Assembly (NCBI RefSeq): GCF_042652645.1
Contig: NZ_JBHSGU010000017.1
Location: 1-64,000, forward strand
DNA length: 64,000 nt
Direction: 5' to 3'
Source of the DNA: Glaciecola siphonariae
GTDB lineage: Bacteria; Pseudomonadota; Gammaproteobacteria; Enterobacterales; Alteromonadaceae
How positions within the stretch are numbered: position 1 is the stretch's first letter; the number at the start of each line of letters is the position of its first letter. The notes beneath the pieces were generated by a model. That model saw only the letters and a program-made list of their open reading frames with translations. It was not told the origin of the DNA and did not search any database. Position numbers and translations under genes: made by a program. Positions 35,105 to 44,254 of this stretch are shown one piece after another.

Positions 35105-36838
35105 CTATATTCTGCGTTGCTTCATCTCTTTAGCACAATAATCAACAGCTCTCACCGTCAACGCCATAAAGGTAAGCGACGGATTTACCGTTGCTGAAGA
35201 GCAATAACTCGCGCCATCGGTGACAAACAAATTAGGAATATCGTGGCTTTGATTCCAGCCATTTAATACAGATTCCTTGGGGTCTTTACCCATGCGAGCA
35301 GTACCTAATTCGTGAATAGCAGAACCGAAAGGCTTCGTCTCATATGACACCTGCGACTGCACATCCTCACAACCTATAGCTTTGAGCATAGCTTCACACT
35401 CTTGTGCACAATCGTCCATCATGGCCTTTTCATTGTCAGACCACTTAGTATTAAAGTGCAGCTGCGGAATACCCCACTTATCAGTTTTACTCTCATGAAG
35501 TGAAACTTGATTGTCGAACTGAGGCAAAGTTTCACCCTGCGCGTAAAAACCAAAATGCCAAGAACCCGGCTTAGTAAGAGACTCTTTGTAGTCAGCACCA
35601 ATACCGTCTGCATGGGCACCGCCCATATGATTTGAGCGAACGGCATCACCGCCTAGGGCATAACCACGAACGTAGTGCTTCTTATACTTTTCAGGCGTAT
35701 ATTGGAAGTTAGGCACGTAAATACCAGTTGGACGTCTTCCTGAATAGTATTCATCGTCCCAGCCTGGCAACCTGCCGCCAGCGCGAGCGTTATAGTTGTG
35801 GTCCATGAGATAGTGGCCCGTCACGCCTGATGTATTCGCGATGCCATTAGGGCGAGATTTCGATTTACTATTGAGCAATACCTGCGTAGACCCTAGCGTA
35901 GATGCACATAAAAACACGACTTTGCCGAAGTACTCACGTGTGCTTAGGTTTTCAGCGTCAATCACTTTAACGCCGCGCACGCGATTTTTAGCTTCATCGT
36001 ATATTAAGCTGTGCACTACTGAGTTAGGTGCAATATGTAAATTACCGGTCTTAACCGCCGCCGGTAGGGTAGAACTTTGCGTTGAAAAGTAAGCACCTAA
36101 TGAACAGCCTTTCTGACACTCATCTCTGGCTTGGCACTGCATACGCCCCTGTTCAATATGAATCCTTGAGGGCTTTGATAGATGTGCAGCGCGACCAATA
36201 ATCATAGGTCGGTCAGGAAAAGCTTCTGCCATACGCTGCTTTGCAGCCTTCTCAGGAGAGTTCAACTCAAACGCAGGCAAATATTCACTGTCGGGGAGCT
36301 GCGGCAGGCCGTCGGCATTACCGGAAATCCCAACCCATTTTTCAACATATGAGTACCATTTTTCTAAATCTTTGTAGCGGATAGGCCAATCGTTTCCGTA
36401 ACCATCTTTTGCATTAGCCTCAAAATCGTAAGGGCTCATACGATACGATTGACGATGCCAAGTGAGTGATTTTCCGCCAAGTTGATTGCCGCGGATCCAC
36501 CAAAAATCTGTCCCTTCTTCGGTGCTATAGGGCAAATCACGGTCGTTGCCAAAAAAGTGCTTTGTAGCATCGTTCCATGCATAACAAGTGGATTGAACTT
36601 TGTACTGTTGCTCGGTGAGCAAATTATTAACTTTGGTGCGATTTTCAAATGTCCATACCGGTTTGGCTTCGGTAGGATAGTCTTTACGATGTTCAACCAC
36701 GCGCCCGCGCTCAATCATCAATACTTTAAAGCCGCGCTCAGTAAATTCTTTCGCAGCCCAGCCACCGGTTACACCGGAGCCCACTACCACGACGTCAAAC
36801 TCTTCTCGCGTCTCGTTTATATATAAGTCATCTTTCAT
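35105..36838 (-). CDS. GMC oxidoreductase, glucoside 3-dehydrogenase-type catalytic subunit
   Basis: 577 residues. FAD-binding motif VVVGSGVTGG at about 18-26, the flavin-linked segment with NQLGGKSLTWHRQSYR, and the GMC C-terminal domain FGSAIHELGTARMG and SATVNPSLTFMAL carrying the catalytic His/Asn pair. It has no signal peptide. In this family the flavin subunit is exported together with a Tat-signal partner, which is the next gene upstream. Related enzymes oxidise sugars, often glucosides at C3, and pass electrons to a cytochrome c. Last gene of a four-gene operon. Confidence 0.9.
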   Translation of the reverse strand: MKDDLYINETREEFDVVVVGSGVTGGWAAKEFTERGFKVLMIERGRVVEHRKDYPTEAKPVWTFENRTKVNNLLTEQQYKVQSTCYAWNDATKHFFGNDRDLPYSTEEGTDFWWIRGNQLGGKSLTWHRQSYRMSPYDFEANAKDGYGNDWPIRYKDLEKWYSYVEKWVGISGNADGLPQLPDSEYLPAFELNSPEKAAKQRMAEAFPDRPMIIGRAAHLSKPSRIHIEQGRMQCQARDECQKGCSLGAYFSTQSSTLPAAVKTGNLHIAPNSVVHSLIYDEAKNRVRGVKVIDAENLSTREYFGKVVFLCASTLGSTQVLLNSKSKSRPNGIANTSGVTGHYLMDHNYNARAGGRLPGWDDEYYSGRRPTGIYVPNFQYTPEKYKKHYVRGYALGGDAVRSNHMGGAHADGIGADYKESLTKPGSWHFGFYAQGETLPQFDNQVSLHESKTDKWGIPQLHFNTKWSDNEKAMMDDCAQECEAMLKAIGCEDVQSQVSYETKPFGSAIHELGTARMGKDPKESVLNGWNQSHDIPNLFVTDGASYCSSATVNPSLTFMALTVRAVDYCAKEMKQRRI

Positions 36839-36855
36839 AACATCAATCTACTCTG

Positions 36856-37470
36856 TTAGTAGTAATTCAGAGAACCCCATACCTTGGTGTCCGCTTCAAC
36901 TGGAATGGAGCCCTTGTATCCGCCGGGGAAAGGCTGGAAAGAAAGTGCTTTGGTAACGCCTTCTTCTGTTGTGAAATAACCAAACACAATAAGAGACTTC
37001 AAAAATTTAAATTGCCCTTTTTGACCTTCATCAGCTGTCTTAAGCGCCTCGATATCTCTTAATACCTTGGTTTGCTGCTGAGCATCTAAGTCAATAAACG
37101 ATTTTGAGTATGCCTTTTTGGCATTTGACTCAATAAAATCCACTACGGCCACACACGTTTGCTGTTGGCCTTCGTTGTGACACTGCACGAGTTGGTGGTC
37201 AACAAATCCGTGAACATCAACTGCCGATGCACTCTTTGTATCTGTTGCAGGCAATATGGTGTCGGCGATACTGGCTAAACGCTTCATCTGTGCTTGGCTA
37301 AATAGGAGTCCGTGGCGGCTGGCACTATCACTTTTCGGTGAATACGCCAATGCAACCGACAGACCTGAACCTGCCAAAACAGAAGCGGCCGCGGTATAAC
37401 CCACGGCCTGAGAAAGCGTATGTAAAAATGCTCTGCGATCCATATTAGTTTCTCGTACTTCTTTTTTCAT
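36856..37470 (-). CDS. Gluconate 2-dehydrogenase subunit 3 family, Tat-signal small subunit
   Basis: 204 residues. Twin-arginine signal DRRAFLHTL followed by a hydrophobic stretch to about residue 42, then the Gluconate_2-dh3 helical domain (QMKRLASIADTILPATDTKSA, FVDHQLV, TKVLRDIEAL). It is the small subunit that carries the GMC subunit through the Tat pathway. It sits 17 bases before the GMC gene. An in-frame ATG nine codons in is also possible. No haem-binding third subunit is encoded in this operon. Confidence 0.9.
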   Translation of the reverse strand: MKKEVRETNMDRRAFLHTLSQAVGYTAAASVLAGSGLSVALAYSPKSDSASRHGLLFSQAQMKRLASIADTILPATDTKSASAVDVHGFVDHQLVQCHNEGQQQTCVAVVDFIESNAKKAYSKSFIDLDAQQQTKVLRDIEALKTADEGQKGQFKFLKSLIVFGYFTTEEGVTKALSFQPFPGGYKGSIPVEADTKVWGSLNYY

Positions 37471-37483
37471 AATTGCTATCCGA

Positions 37484-38725
37484 TTAAGCAGCGTTCGCTT
37501 CGCTTGACGCTGAGTTGCGCTTTTTCATGTAGACATAAAATCCACCGAAAGCGACGATTAAGACCACAGGGAATAGCGTTAAGTTCTGTAACACCATAGG
37601 TCCTGCCATAGCAGCAATCTCTTCTGCACTTGCACCGGCCGCGGCAGCATCTGCATTTGCAGCGTCAACCCAACCACCTACAATAGGCGCCCAAACTGCT
37701 ACCGAAGCCATTCCAGCACCGCCAACAATTGACATACCAAGTGCACCTGTTTGTGGTAAATACTCGGCAACACAACCAATCATAGTAGGCCAGAAGTAAG
37801 TCACGCCTAGCGCAAATACCACGGCTGCTACAATCGCAAGAGGTCCGCTAAACTGAGACAACATAAATAAACCAATCGTCGATACTACCGCTGAATATAG
37901 CAATACGCCTGTAGGATTGAATTTGTGAACCAGAGGGCCCGCAAAGAAACGCCCGATAGCCATAATACCAAAAATTAGGGCTAAGGTGACCATGGGGTGA
38001 ACACCACTTCCGGCAAGTATCTTATCGGCCCATTGAGTGGTACCTAATTCAGTTTGTGCGGTAATGGTCATGCACACGAATAAGAATAAAAATACCGGCG
38101 TAAACATTGATTTGAAATTGTTGGAGGTCGAAACAATCGCTGCGTCATGTTTCGGAAATACCGCTCCTAAGAGCATAAACCCGTAAACAGCAGTGGGTAG
38201 TAGCATGACCGCAATCTGTAACTGCCAGCCAAGCCCAACATTCGACATAGCGAAGGAAATCAGCGCGCCAATAACAATCCCCGCGGGAAACCATACGTGG
38301 AACTTATTTAACATCGTTGTTTTGTTTTTATCATAACACTCAGATATTACTGGGTTGCATCCCGCCTCAACAGAGCCGTTAGCAAAGCCCACCAACAGCG
38401 AAGACAGCATTAATCCCCAGAAGCTATCGGCGATTATTGTCAACACTAATCCGGCAATATGACACACGCAGGCAAGCGAAATCAGGATGCGCGCACCAAT
38501 CGCGTTGTATAGTAAACCACCAAAAATAGTAGCAAGCGGGAAGCCCCAAAAGGCCATCGCAGTAATGTAGCCTAACTGCGTATTAGTCAAACCAAAATCA
38601 ACCCCTAGTTGACCTAATATGCCGGCTCGGATACCAAAGGTCATCGCCGTGACGGTCAAGGCAATGCAGCTTAATAAAAACAGACGCGTTTTTTGCGCTT
38701 CGGTCAAGTGTTCACTTATTGTCAT
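37484..38725 (-). CDS. MFS sugar transporter, FucP/NHS-like
   Basis: 413 residues with twelve membrane helices (for example FLLSCIALTVTAMTFGIRAG, LGLFMLSQFSGPLAIVAAVV in short form). No exact substrate motif is recognised. In the operon between the isomerase and dehydrogenase genes it probably moves the keto-sugar product or the sugar itself across the inner membrane. Gaps of 13 and 26 bases to its neighbours support co-transcription. Confidence 0.82.
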   Translation of the reverse strand: MTISEHLTEAQKTRLFLLSCIALTVTAMTFGIRAGILGQLGVDFGLTNTQLGYITAMAFWGFPLATIFGGLLYNAIGARILISLACVCHIAGLVLTIIADSFWGLMLSSLLVGFANGSVEAGCNPVISECYDKNKTTMLNKFHVWFPAGIVIGALISFAMSNVGLGWQLQIAVMLLPTAVYGFMLLGAVFPKHDAAIVSTSNNFKSMFTPVFLFLFVCMTITAQTELGTTQWADKILAGSGVHPMVTLALIFGIMAIGRFFAGPLVHKFNPTGVLLYSAVVSTIGLFMLSQFSGPLAIVAAVVFALGVTYFWPTMIGCVAEYLPQTGALGMSIVGGAGMASVAVWAPIVGGWVDAANADAAAAGASAEEIAAMAGPMVLQNLTLFPVVLIVAFGGFYVYMKKRNSASSEANAA

Positions 38726-38751
38726 TATTATATTCCTTATTAAAGCTAAGC

Positions 38752-39807
38752 TTACTTCAAGCCAAGAATTGAGCGGTTAAGTTCATCGTCTGCGCCGGAG
38801 CCAGCAAAGTCGTCAAAGGCTTTGTCGGTGGGGCGAATGAGGTGATCGCTAATGAACTTTGCACCTTCACGGGCGCCATCTTCCGGATGTTTCATGCAGC
38901 ACTCCCACTCCATCACTGCCCAACCATCAAAATCGTTGGCAGTCATTTTAGAGAAAATGCCTTTGAAATCTATTTGGCCATCACCAAGCGAGCGGAAACG
39001 ACCTGGGCGATTTATCCACGGCTGATAACCGCCGTATACACCCATTTTACCTGACGGTCTGAATTCTGCGTCTTTCACGTGGAAAGCTTTGATACGCTCA
39101 TGGTAAATGTCGATAAACGCGAGGTAATCTAGCTGCTGCAAAATAAAGTGGCTCGGATCGTACAAAATATTTGCCCGGGGATGGTTGTCGACCTCTTTTA
39201 GGAACATTTCGAATGTGATGCCATCATGCAAGTCCTCGCCGGGATGCAGTTCATAACACACATCGCAACCTGCTTCGTCAAACGAATTAAGGATGGGCTT
39301 CCAGCGTTTTGCCAGCTCTTTAAAACCTGCCTCGACTAAGCCTGCAGGTCTTTGCGGCCAAGGATAGAAGGTTTGCCACAACAGAGCGCCTGAAAAACTT
39401 GCATGAGACTTTAAGCCAAAACGACCACTTGCTTTTGCCGCAAGGTGCATTTGATTAATTGCCCATTCGGTGCGAGCCGCTGGATTATTTCGAACTGACT
39501 CGTCTGCAAAGCCATCAAACATCGTATCATAAGCGGGATGTGAAGCGACCAACTGACCTTGTAAGTGCGTTGACAGTTCAGTTAATTCTAAACCATGAGA
39601 TGCCAGTGTGCCGGTCACTTCTTGGCAGTAGTCATCACTTTCAGCAGCCAATTCCAGATTAAACAAGCGCTTGTCCCATGAAGGCATCTGAATACCTTTA
39701 AAGCCAATGCTTGACGCCCATTCACATATGCTGTTTAAGTCATTAAAAGGAGCTTCGTCTGAGGCGAATTGTGCGAGAAAAATACCAGGCCCTTTAATTT
39801 GTTTCAT
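38752..39807 (-). CDS. Cytoplasmic TIM-barrel sugar isomerase/epimerase-like protein
   Basis: 351 residues, no signal peptide. Xylose-isomerase-like AP-endonuclease-2 fold: IKGPGIFLAQFASDE start, VCYELHPGEDLHDG (Glu, His), ILYDPSHFILQQLDY (Asp, His), FHVKDAEF and AVMEWECCMKHPEDGA (Glu). Proteins of this type in glucoside 3-dehydrogenase operons act on 3-keto sugars or related polyols. First gene of the operon ending with the GMC subunit; a shared motif lies 131-160 bases upstream. Confidence 0.85.
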   Translation of the reverse strand: MKQIKGPGIFLAQFASDEAPFNDLNSICEWASSIGFKGIQMPSWDKRLFNLELAAESDDYCQEVTGTLASHGLELTELSTHLQGQLVASHPAYDTMFDGFADESVRNNPAARTEWAINQMHLAAKASGRFGLKSHASFSGALLWQTFYPWPQRPAGLVEAGFKELAKRWKPILNSFDEAGCDVCYELHPGEDLHDGITFEMFLKEVDNHPRANILYDPSHFILQQLDYLAFIDIYHERIKAFHVKDAEFRPSGKMGVYGGYQPWINRPGRFRSLGDGQIDFKGIFSKMTANDFDGWAVMEWECCMKHPEDGAREGAKFISDHLIRPTDKAFDDFAGSGADDELNRSILGLK

Positions 39808-39937
39808 TCTGTGTCCTTCGATTCGCTGTGTTTGGTTGAAAACGCTATCATCACAATTTGCTGCGAATGTATCAAATTGGATGTAAAATAATTGTTATAA
39901 ACTCTAATGCAGTTTTTTAACAAGGGTTAATAGAAAT

Positions 39938-39967
39938 TCGGTTGTGCATGCAACATATTCGGCGTTA
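39938..39967 (+). promoter_or_regulatory. Shared regulon motif, site 2
   Basis: TCGGTTG, 14 bases, TCGGCGTTA, between the isomerase operon (minus, start 39807) and the PAS-AraC regulator (plus, ATG 40008). Orientation relative to the isomerase operon is the same as in the other four sites; it could also autoregulate the regulator, 41 bases before its ATG. Confidence 0.75.
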
Positions 39968-40007
39968 TGATATTGTGGAAATCAGCAGTTAGAATTTGAG
40001 AAAAACA

Positions 40008-40775
40008 ATGAATACTTGGCAAGAAATGATAGATACCGATTTTTTAGACGAAATTGGAATACAACAAATCGTACATATGTTTGATTTACTGCCAGATACT
40101 TTGTTTTGGATTAAAAACGAGAACAGTCAAATCATCTATGCAAATCAGGCTTTGCTCGATACCTATGGGTTTAAAACACTAGGGAAAGTCATTGGAAAAG
40201 CCGACGATTCGTTTTCTCCACCGCACATCGCAAAACAATTTATGATGGACGACAAAAAAGTCATGTCCGGAGAGTTGGTCACTAACCGAATCGAACTCAA
40301 CCTTCGACCAAATGGCGAATTCGCTTGGTTTTCAACCACAAAACGGCCCCTACTTAATCGTCATGGGGACATAGTGGGTAGCTATGGCTTTACCCACCAT
40401 TTGGAGCGCTCGTCTCATGAACTCTCAACAATTAGTGCTATAAAAGCGCCGGTTGAGTACATCAGACAAAACTATCATCAAGACATCAGTATTGAAGAAC
40501 TCGCTAAATTGGCATTTTTGTCGGTAAGTGCGCTAGAGCGACGATTTAAAAAATATTTGTCAAAAACGCCTAAGCAGTTTTTAAACGAAATAAGACTCGA
40601 GAACGCCAGAAGATTACTGATTGAAACACAGCAGCCAATAATGGAAATAGCCTACCAGTGCGGGTTCTCAGAACACAGCTATTTTAGCAAGCAATTCAAA
40701 GCCTTATTTGGTGTTTTACCCTCTCAACTGCGTAAACAAATACTCGAATCGAGCGGTCAAAATGACGCTTTTTAA
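40008..40775 (+). CDS. PAS-AraC transcriptional regulator A
   Basis: 255 residues from ATG 40008 (a TTG at 39996 is in frame). N-terminal PAS domain (about 18-120: LLPDTLFWIKN, IIYANQALLD, GEFAWFSTTKRPL) and C-terminal AraC double HTH (about 150-250: LAFLSVSALERRFKKYL and IAYQCGFSEHSYFSKQFK). Strongly similar along its whole length to the protein at 59081-59812. A small ligand or redox state sensed by the PAS domain is likely; the ligand is unknown. It is the best candidate to bind the five shared 30-bp motifs. Confidence 0.92.
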   Translation: MNTWQEMIDTDFLDEIGIQQIVHMFDLLPDTLFWIKNENSQIIYANQALLDTYGFKTLGKVIGKADDSFSPPHIAKQFMMDDKKVMSGELVTNRIELNLRPNGEFAWFSTTKRPLLNRHGDIVGSYGFTHHLERSSHELSTISAIKAPVEYIRQNYHQDISIEELAKLAFLSVSALERRFKKYLSKTPKQFLNEIRLENARRLLIETQQPIMEIAYQCGFSEHSYFSKQFKALFGVLPSQLRKQILESSGQNDAF

Positions 40776-40793
40776 ACCTTGTTAAAAAAGCGT

Positions 40794-40823
40794 TAACGCC
40801 GACTTTGTTGTATTTTCGACCGA
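40794..40823 (-). promoter_or_regulatory. Shared regulon motif, site 4
   Basis: On the minus strand TCGGTCG, 14 bases, TCGGCGTTA. It lies 74-103 bases upstream of the GH10 xylanase start and on the strand opposite to that gene. Confidence 0.75.
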
Positions 40824-40896
40824 TTTCAGCATAACCGATGTTGTAGCTGCACAGTTATTCTTATGTAAAGCATATGTTAATTACGTCGGTGGTCGC

Positions 40897-42858
40897 TTGG
40901 ACAGCACGGTACACTCCCCAATTAAATCTTTTCTGTTGTTAGCTGGAATCGTTTGTTTCCTGAGCGCGTGTGGCGGCGGTGGGTCACAAAGCACAGCCAC
41001 TCCTCCACCAGCGCCTCCACAGGCTCCAACGCCTCCACCATCGCAGCCGCCTGCTCCAGAACAGCCGAGTACACCTGACAATCCAAACATACCGGCGGGT
41101 GGCGAATCTATTATTACCGCTACTCCTGCGACAGACTTCACGTTAATTGCAGGAGACAACAACGGTCCGGTAGGTTATGCAGAGACGGTTTCGGTTGAGC
41201 ATCCCGATTTCGATTCTGCACTTCAAATTGTGGTCGATAAGCCAACTGGCCAGTTTTGGAATGGCCAAGTTAATTACCCTATAAACGCCGCCTTGAGTGA
41301 AGGCGATGTTGTACTCCTTTATTTGCAATTTAAGATGCTTGCGTCGGCAGACGAAACGGGAACGGGTTTTGTAACGGCCTTTGTCGAATCGCCAGCGCCG
41401 GACTATACCAAATATCTCTTCTATCAATTAGTTAGCTCGGGCGAGTGGCAAGAATATTATCTCCCTATGACCATAGGGAGCGATTTTGACGCTAACGAGA
41501 TATCGCTCAAGTTTGGATTTGGAAACGGCAGCAAGTCGCAGACGGTGCAACTCGCTAACATTACGCTACTTAATTATAAAAATACGTTATCAATTGACGA
41601 TTTACCTTTAACGCGGCCAAGCTATATAGGAAGAGATGCAGATGCAGCATGGAGGGCTGATGCCGCTGCACGAATAGAGGAACATCGAAAAGGCGACTTC
41701 ACACTGCAAGTGCAACGCGCTGATGGAAGCCCAGTAAGCGATGCTAATGTCGATATTCAGCTTAAAAAGCATGCCTATCACTTTGGCTCAGTCGCCGCCG
41801 CTAGGCATTTGGTTTTTGATGACGCTGATAGCCAAACATATCGAGAGAAACTGCTTGAGAACTTTAATCAAAGCGGATTAGAAAATAACTTGAAGTGGAG
41901 CGCGTGGGCAGGCGAATGGGGCGACCCATTTACGCAGGAAAACGCGCTGAGTGCATTGCAATGGTTGAATGATAATAACTTATATGCCCGTGGACATGTC
42001 ATGGTTTGGCCATCAAAACGCAACATGCCTAACTACGTGCAAGGTTTCATGCCCGCCGATGCTCCGCAAAACGCAGACTCTCAGGTATTAACAGAAGTTC
42101 AGAAGCATATCGCAGATGTCAGCAGAAAAACCCTAGGTTTAGTCGACGAATGGGATGTGCTCAATGAACCCTTTGATAATCACTATCTGATGGATGCATT
42201 TGGCGACCAAGTGATGATTGATTGGTTCGTTCAAGCTGCTCAAGAAAATCCAGACATTCCTTTATACATTAACGATTATTCAATCGTATCTGGTGGCGGT
42301 ACAAATACTGCTCACCAAGATCACTTTTTCAATACTATTGATTATCTGATTGCCAACAATGCTCCAATTACAGGCATCGGTATACAAAGCCATTTTAGTA
42401 CGACCCCAACGCCCATAACGCGTATTTACGAAATAATCGACCGATATCATACCGCTTTTCCTGATTTAGCAATTCGCTCAACCGAGTTTGATGTAGATAC
42501 CTTTGATGAAGAAATGCAGGCAGATTTTACCCGCGACTTTCTTACCATATTCTTCAGCCACCCCGCTACGGTTGGCGTGCAGAAATGGGGTTTTTGGGCC
42601 GGTGCACATTGGCGTCCAAACGCAGCCATGTATACAGAAGATTGGCAGCCAAAACTCAATCAAGCGGCATGGCAAGAAACGGTTTACGGTACATTTTGGA
42701 ATGATTTTAACGGGACTACCAATGCTAATGGCGAGTACGCCGGCAGAGGCTTTTATGGCGACTATGAAATAAGCGTAACCATAGACGGTGAAACTCAAGT
42801 ATTGTCAGTTGCTCTGAGTCCCAACGCTGCCAATCAGTGGGTGGTTCAAATTAATTAA
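40897..42858 (+). CDS. GH10 endo-1,4-beta-xylanase lipoprotein
   Basis: 653 residues, TTG start (no in-frame ATG or GTG fits). Lipobox FLSAC (Cys25), a Gly run, a Pro-rich linker (about 35-68), an N-terminal beta-sandwich likely binding carbohydrate (about 70-230), then the GH10 barrel (about 270-605). Acid/base E424 in DVLNEPFDN and nucleophile E530 in STEFDVD are both present, as are HVMVWPS and QKWGFWAG. A short beta tail follows. It cleaves xylan internally and is anchored to the outer membrane. Preceded by the shared regulon motif. Confidence 0.95.
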   Translation: MDSTVHSPIKSFLLLAGIVCFLSACGGGGSQSTATPPPAPPQAPTPPPSQPPAPEQPSTPDNPNIPAGGESIITATPATDFTLIAGDNNGPVGYAETVSVEHPDFDSALQIVVDKPTGQFWNGQVNYPINAALSEGDVVLLYLQFKMLASADETGTGFVTAFVESPAPDYTKYLFYQLVSSGEWQEYYLPMTIGSDFDANEISLKFGFGNGSKSQTVQLANITLLNYKNTLSIDDLPLTRPSYIGRDADAAWRADAAARIEEHRKGDFTLQVQRADGSPVSDANVDIQLKKHAYHFGSVAAARHLVFDDADSQTYREKLLENFNQSGLENNLKWSAWAGEWGDPFTQENALSALQWLNDNNLYARGHVMVWPSKRNMPNYVQGFMPADAPQNADSQVLTEVQKHIADVSRKTLGLVDEWDVLNEPFDNHYLMDAFGDQVMIDWFVQAAQENPDIPLYINDYSIVSGGGTNTAHQDHFFNTIDYLIANNAPITGIGIQSHFSTTPTPITRIYEIIDRYHTAFPDLAIRSTEFDVDTFDEEMQADFTRDFLTIFFSHPATVGVQKWGFWAGAHWRPNAAMYTEDWQPKLNQAAWQETVYGTFWNDFNGTTNANGEYAGRGFYGDYEISVTIDGETQVLSVALSPNAANQWVVQIN

Positions 42859-42908
42859 CGGCCTGGTGCCGCAAAATGATTGCTCTTTAACAATTTGGTC
42901 ATAACAAC

Positions 42909-42930
42909 ACGCAGCGAACAAACGCTGCGT
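42909..42930. terminator. Possible terminator hairpin
   Basis: ACGCAGCG-AACAAA-CGCTGCGT, 8-bp stem between the convergent xylanase and SapC genes, but without a T run. Confidence 0.45.
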
Positions 42931-43001
42931 ATGTGTATTAGTTTGACTCCAAGCGTGCTAGTGGGGTTTTCCATGGCGTGTTTTAGGCTTTCGGTTGATG
43001 T

Positions 43002-43724
43002 TTATTTCGCGCGCTTTAGCGTCACTAATTTTTCGATATTGTTTAAAGATGATATTGCAGCAAATGCAACCGACAATAAACCTGACTGATTTAACTGAGC
43101 TAAATCTTCACCGCTTAATTGATTCAAGGCCTCTGTGTTAATCGTGTGGTAACCTTCAAACCTAACCGTCGTTTCTTCACTGACCTGAATGTCAAGAGCG
43201 CATGATTCCAGTAAATTCAGCTTTTCAAATGCGGCAAACATAGGCGCCATCAAATTCGCTCCTTGGTCGAGTTCTGCCAAAGTGTTTTGAATACCTTCTA
43301 AATAGCTACTGTTTCCTCCAAATTCCAGGAATACCGGCTGACCATCATCTTCATTAACTCGCGCATCGTCCATATCAATCAAAATCACGGCCTTGGGTGC
43401 ATCGTTGTTGGTATCACTTTGATTTTGAAAACCGATGGAAAAAGGTCCTTTTTTTACGATGTTAGGCACATAGCTGGCGCGCCAAACGCCCTCTTCATCC
43501 AAAAATAAATTTTCGTCATGATGAAGACCCAATATTGCAAAGCATTGAAATTGTTCGGTATCGGCTTGCTTTAGGAACAAAATAGGATACTCACACTGAG
43601 CACGCGTAATCTCGTTTGGGAAAACTTGAATCGCGCCAACGTTATGACCATATTGAGCAGAGCAGTGTGTAAGCACCTTTGTGTGTTTATGCTCGACGTT
43701 ATTTAAGACTTTGTGATTTGCCAT
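43002..43724 (-). CDS. SapC-family protein
   Basis: 240 residues. Typical SapC features: NVGAIQVFPNEITRAQCEYPILF, FAILGLHHDENLFLDEEG, YVPNIVKKGPFSIGF. AAGGAG precedes the ATG. No signal peptide. The family is named after an S-layer component but is found next to TonB-dependent receptor, cupin and tryptophan-halogenase genes in many marine and Caulobacter-type bacteria, where its function is unsettled. Divergent from the receptor gene across a 530-base interval. Confidence 0.88.
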   Translation of the reverse strand: MANHKVLNNVEHKHTKVLTHCSAQYGHNVGAIQVFPNEITRAQCEYPILFLKQADTEQFQCFAILGLHHDENLFLDEEGVWRASYVPNIVKKGPFSIGFQNQSDTNNDAPKAVILIDMDDARVNEDDGQPVFLEFGGNSSYLEGIQNTLAELDQGANLMAPMFAAFEKLNLLESCALDIQVSEETTVRFEGYHTINTEALNQLSGEDLAQLNQSGLLSVAFAAISSLNNIEKLVTLKRAK

Positions 43725-44254
43725 GACTTAATTACTCCTTTAGTGGCAATAAGCGAATTTTTAGCGCTAGCGGTTTGAAAATAAGGGCTGTGAGATTAAA
43801 TCTTCGAATGAAGATAAGCAAGCCTGCAGCGGAGCGTGTTTTTGATGAATCATCAGTAGAATAAGAGATAAAACGATTGGCCGATGTAAACGAACATGTG
43901 AAATTAATGTTACGGCCTAGTACAGTATTTAAAGCTTCAAACCGCAAAACTTAAGGCGGAAAAAGTCAAACTTGTTATAGATTGATATGGACAAAGGCGT
44001 TCATAACTATTATAAAAATGAATAGGCAATGAAAGAATTCACGAAAAATAGTAATTACCAACTATGTTTTCGTAACATAAATGCAACATTTTAAACGATA
44101 CCATTTAGAATATTGCATGCTGTAGTTGTTGCTAATGGGTGAAGTTGATAGGCGATATGGAATATTTACGTAAGGGCTGTTTCATCGCGCTGAGCAACTA
44201 AATTAGACACCAGAAGCAACAAAAATAGTACACACAACAAAAAGGGAAACATCG
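43725..44254. promoter_or_regulatory. Control region of SapC and TonB receptor
   Basis: 530 bases, AT-rich, without a convincing gene (a 71-codon minus frame at 43732-43947 has no ribosome site or family). An imperfect inverted repeat, ATGCAACATTTTAAA (44081-44095) against TTTAGAATATTGCAT (44104-44118), may be an operator. The shared 30-bp motif is absent here, so the receptor is probably under different control from the xylanase. Confidence 0.5.

Noticed and set aside
43732..43947. 71-codon minus-strand frame before SapC
   Set aside because: No ribosome site, no family, basic low-complexity composition; sits in a promoter region.
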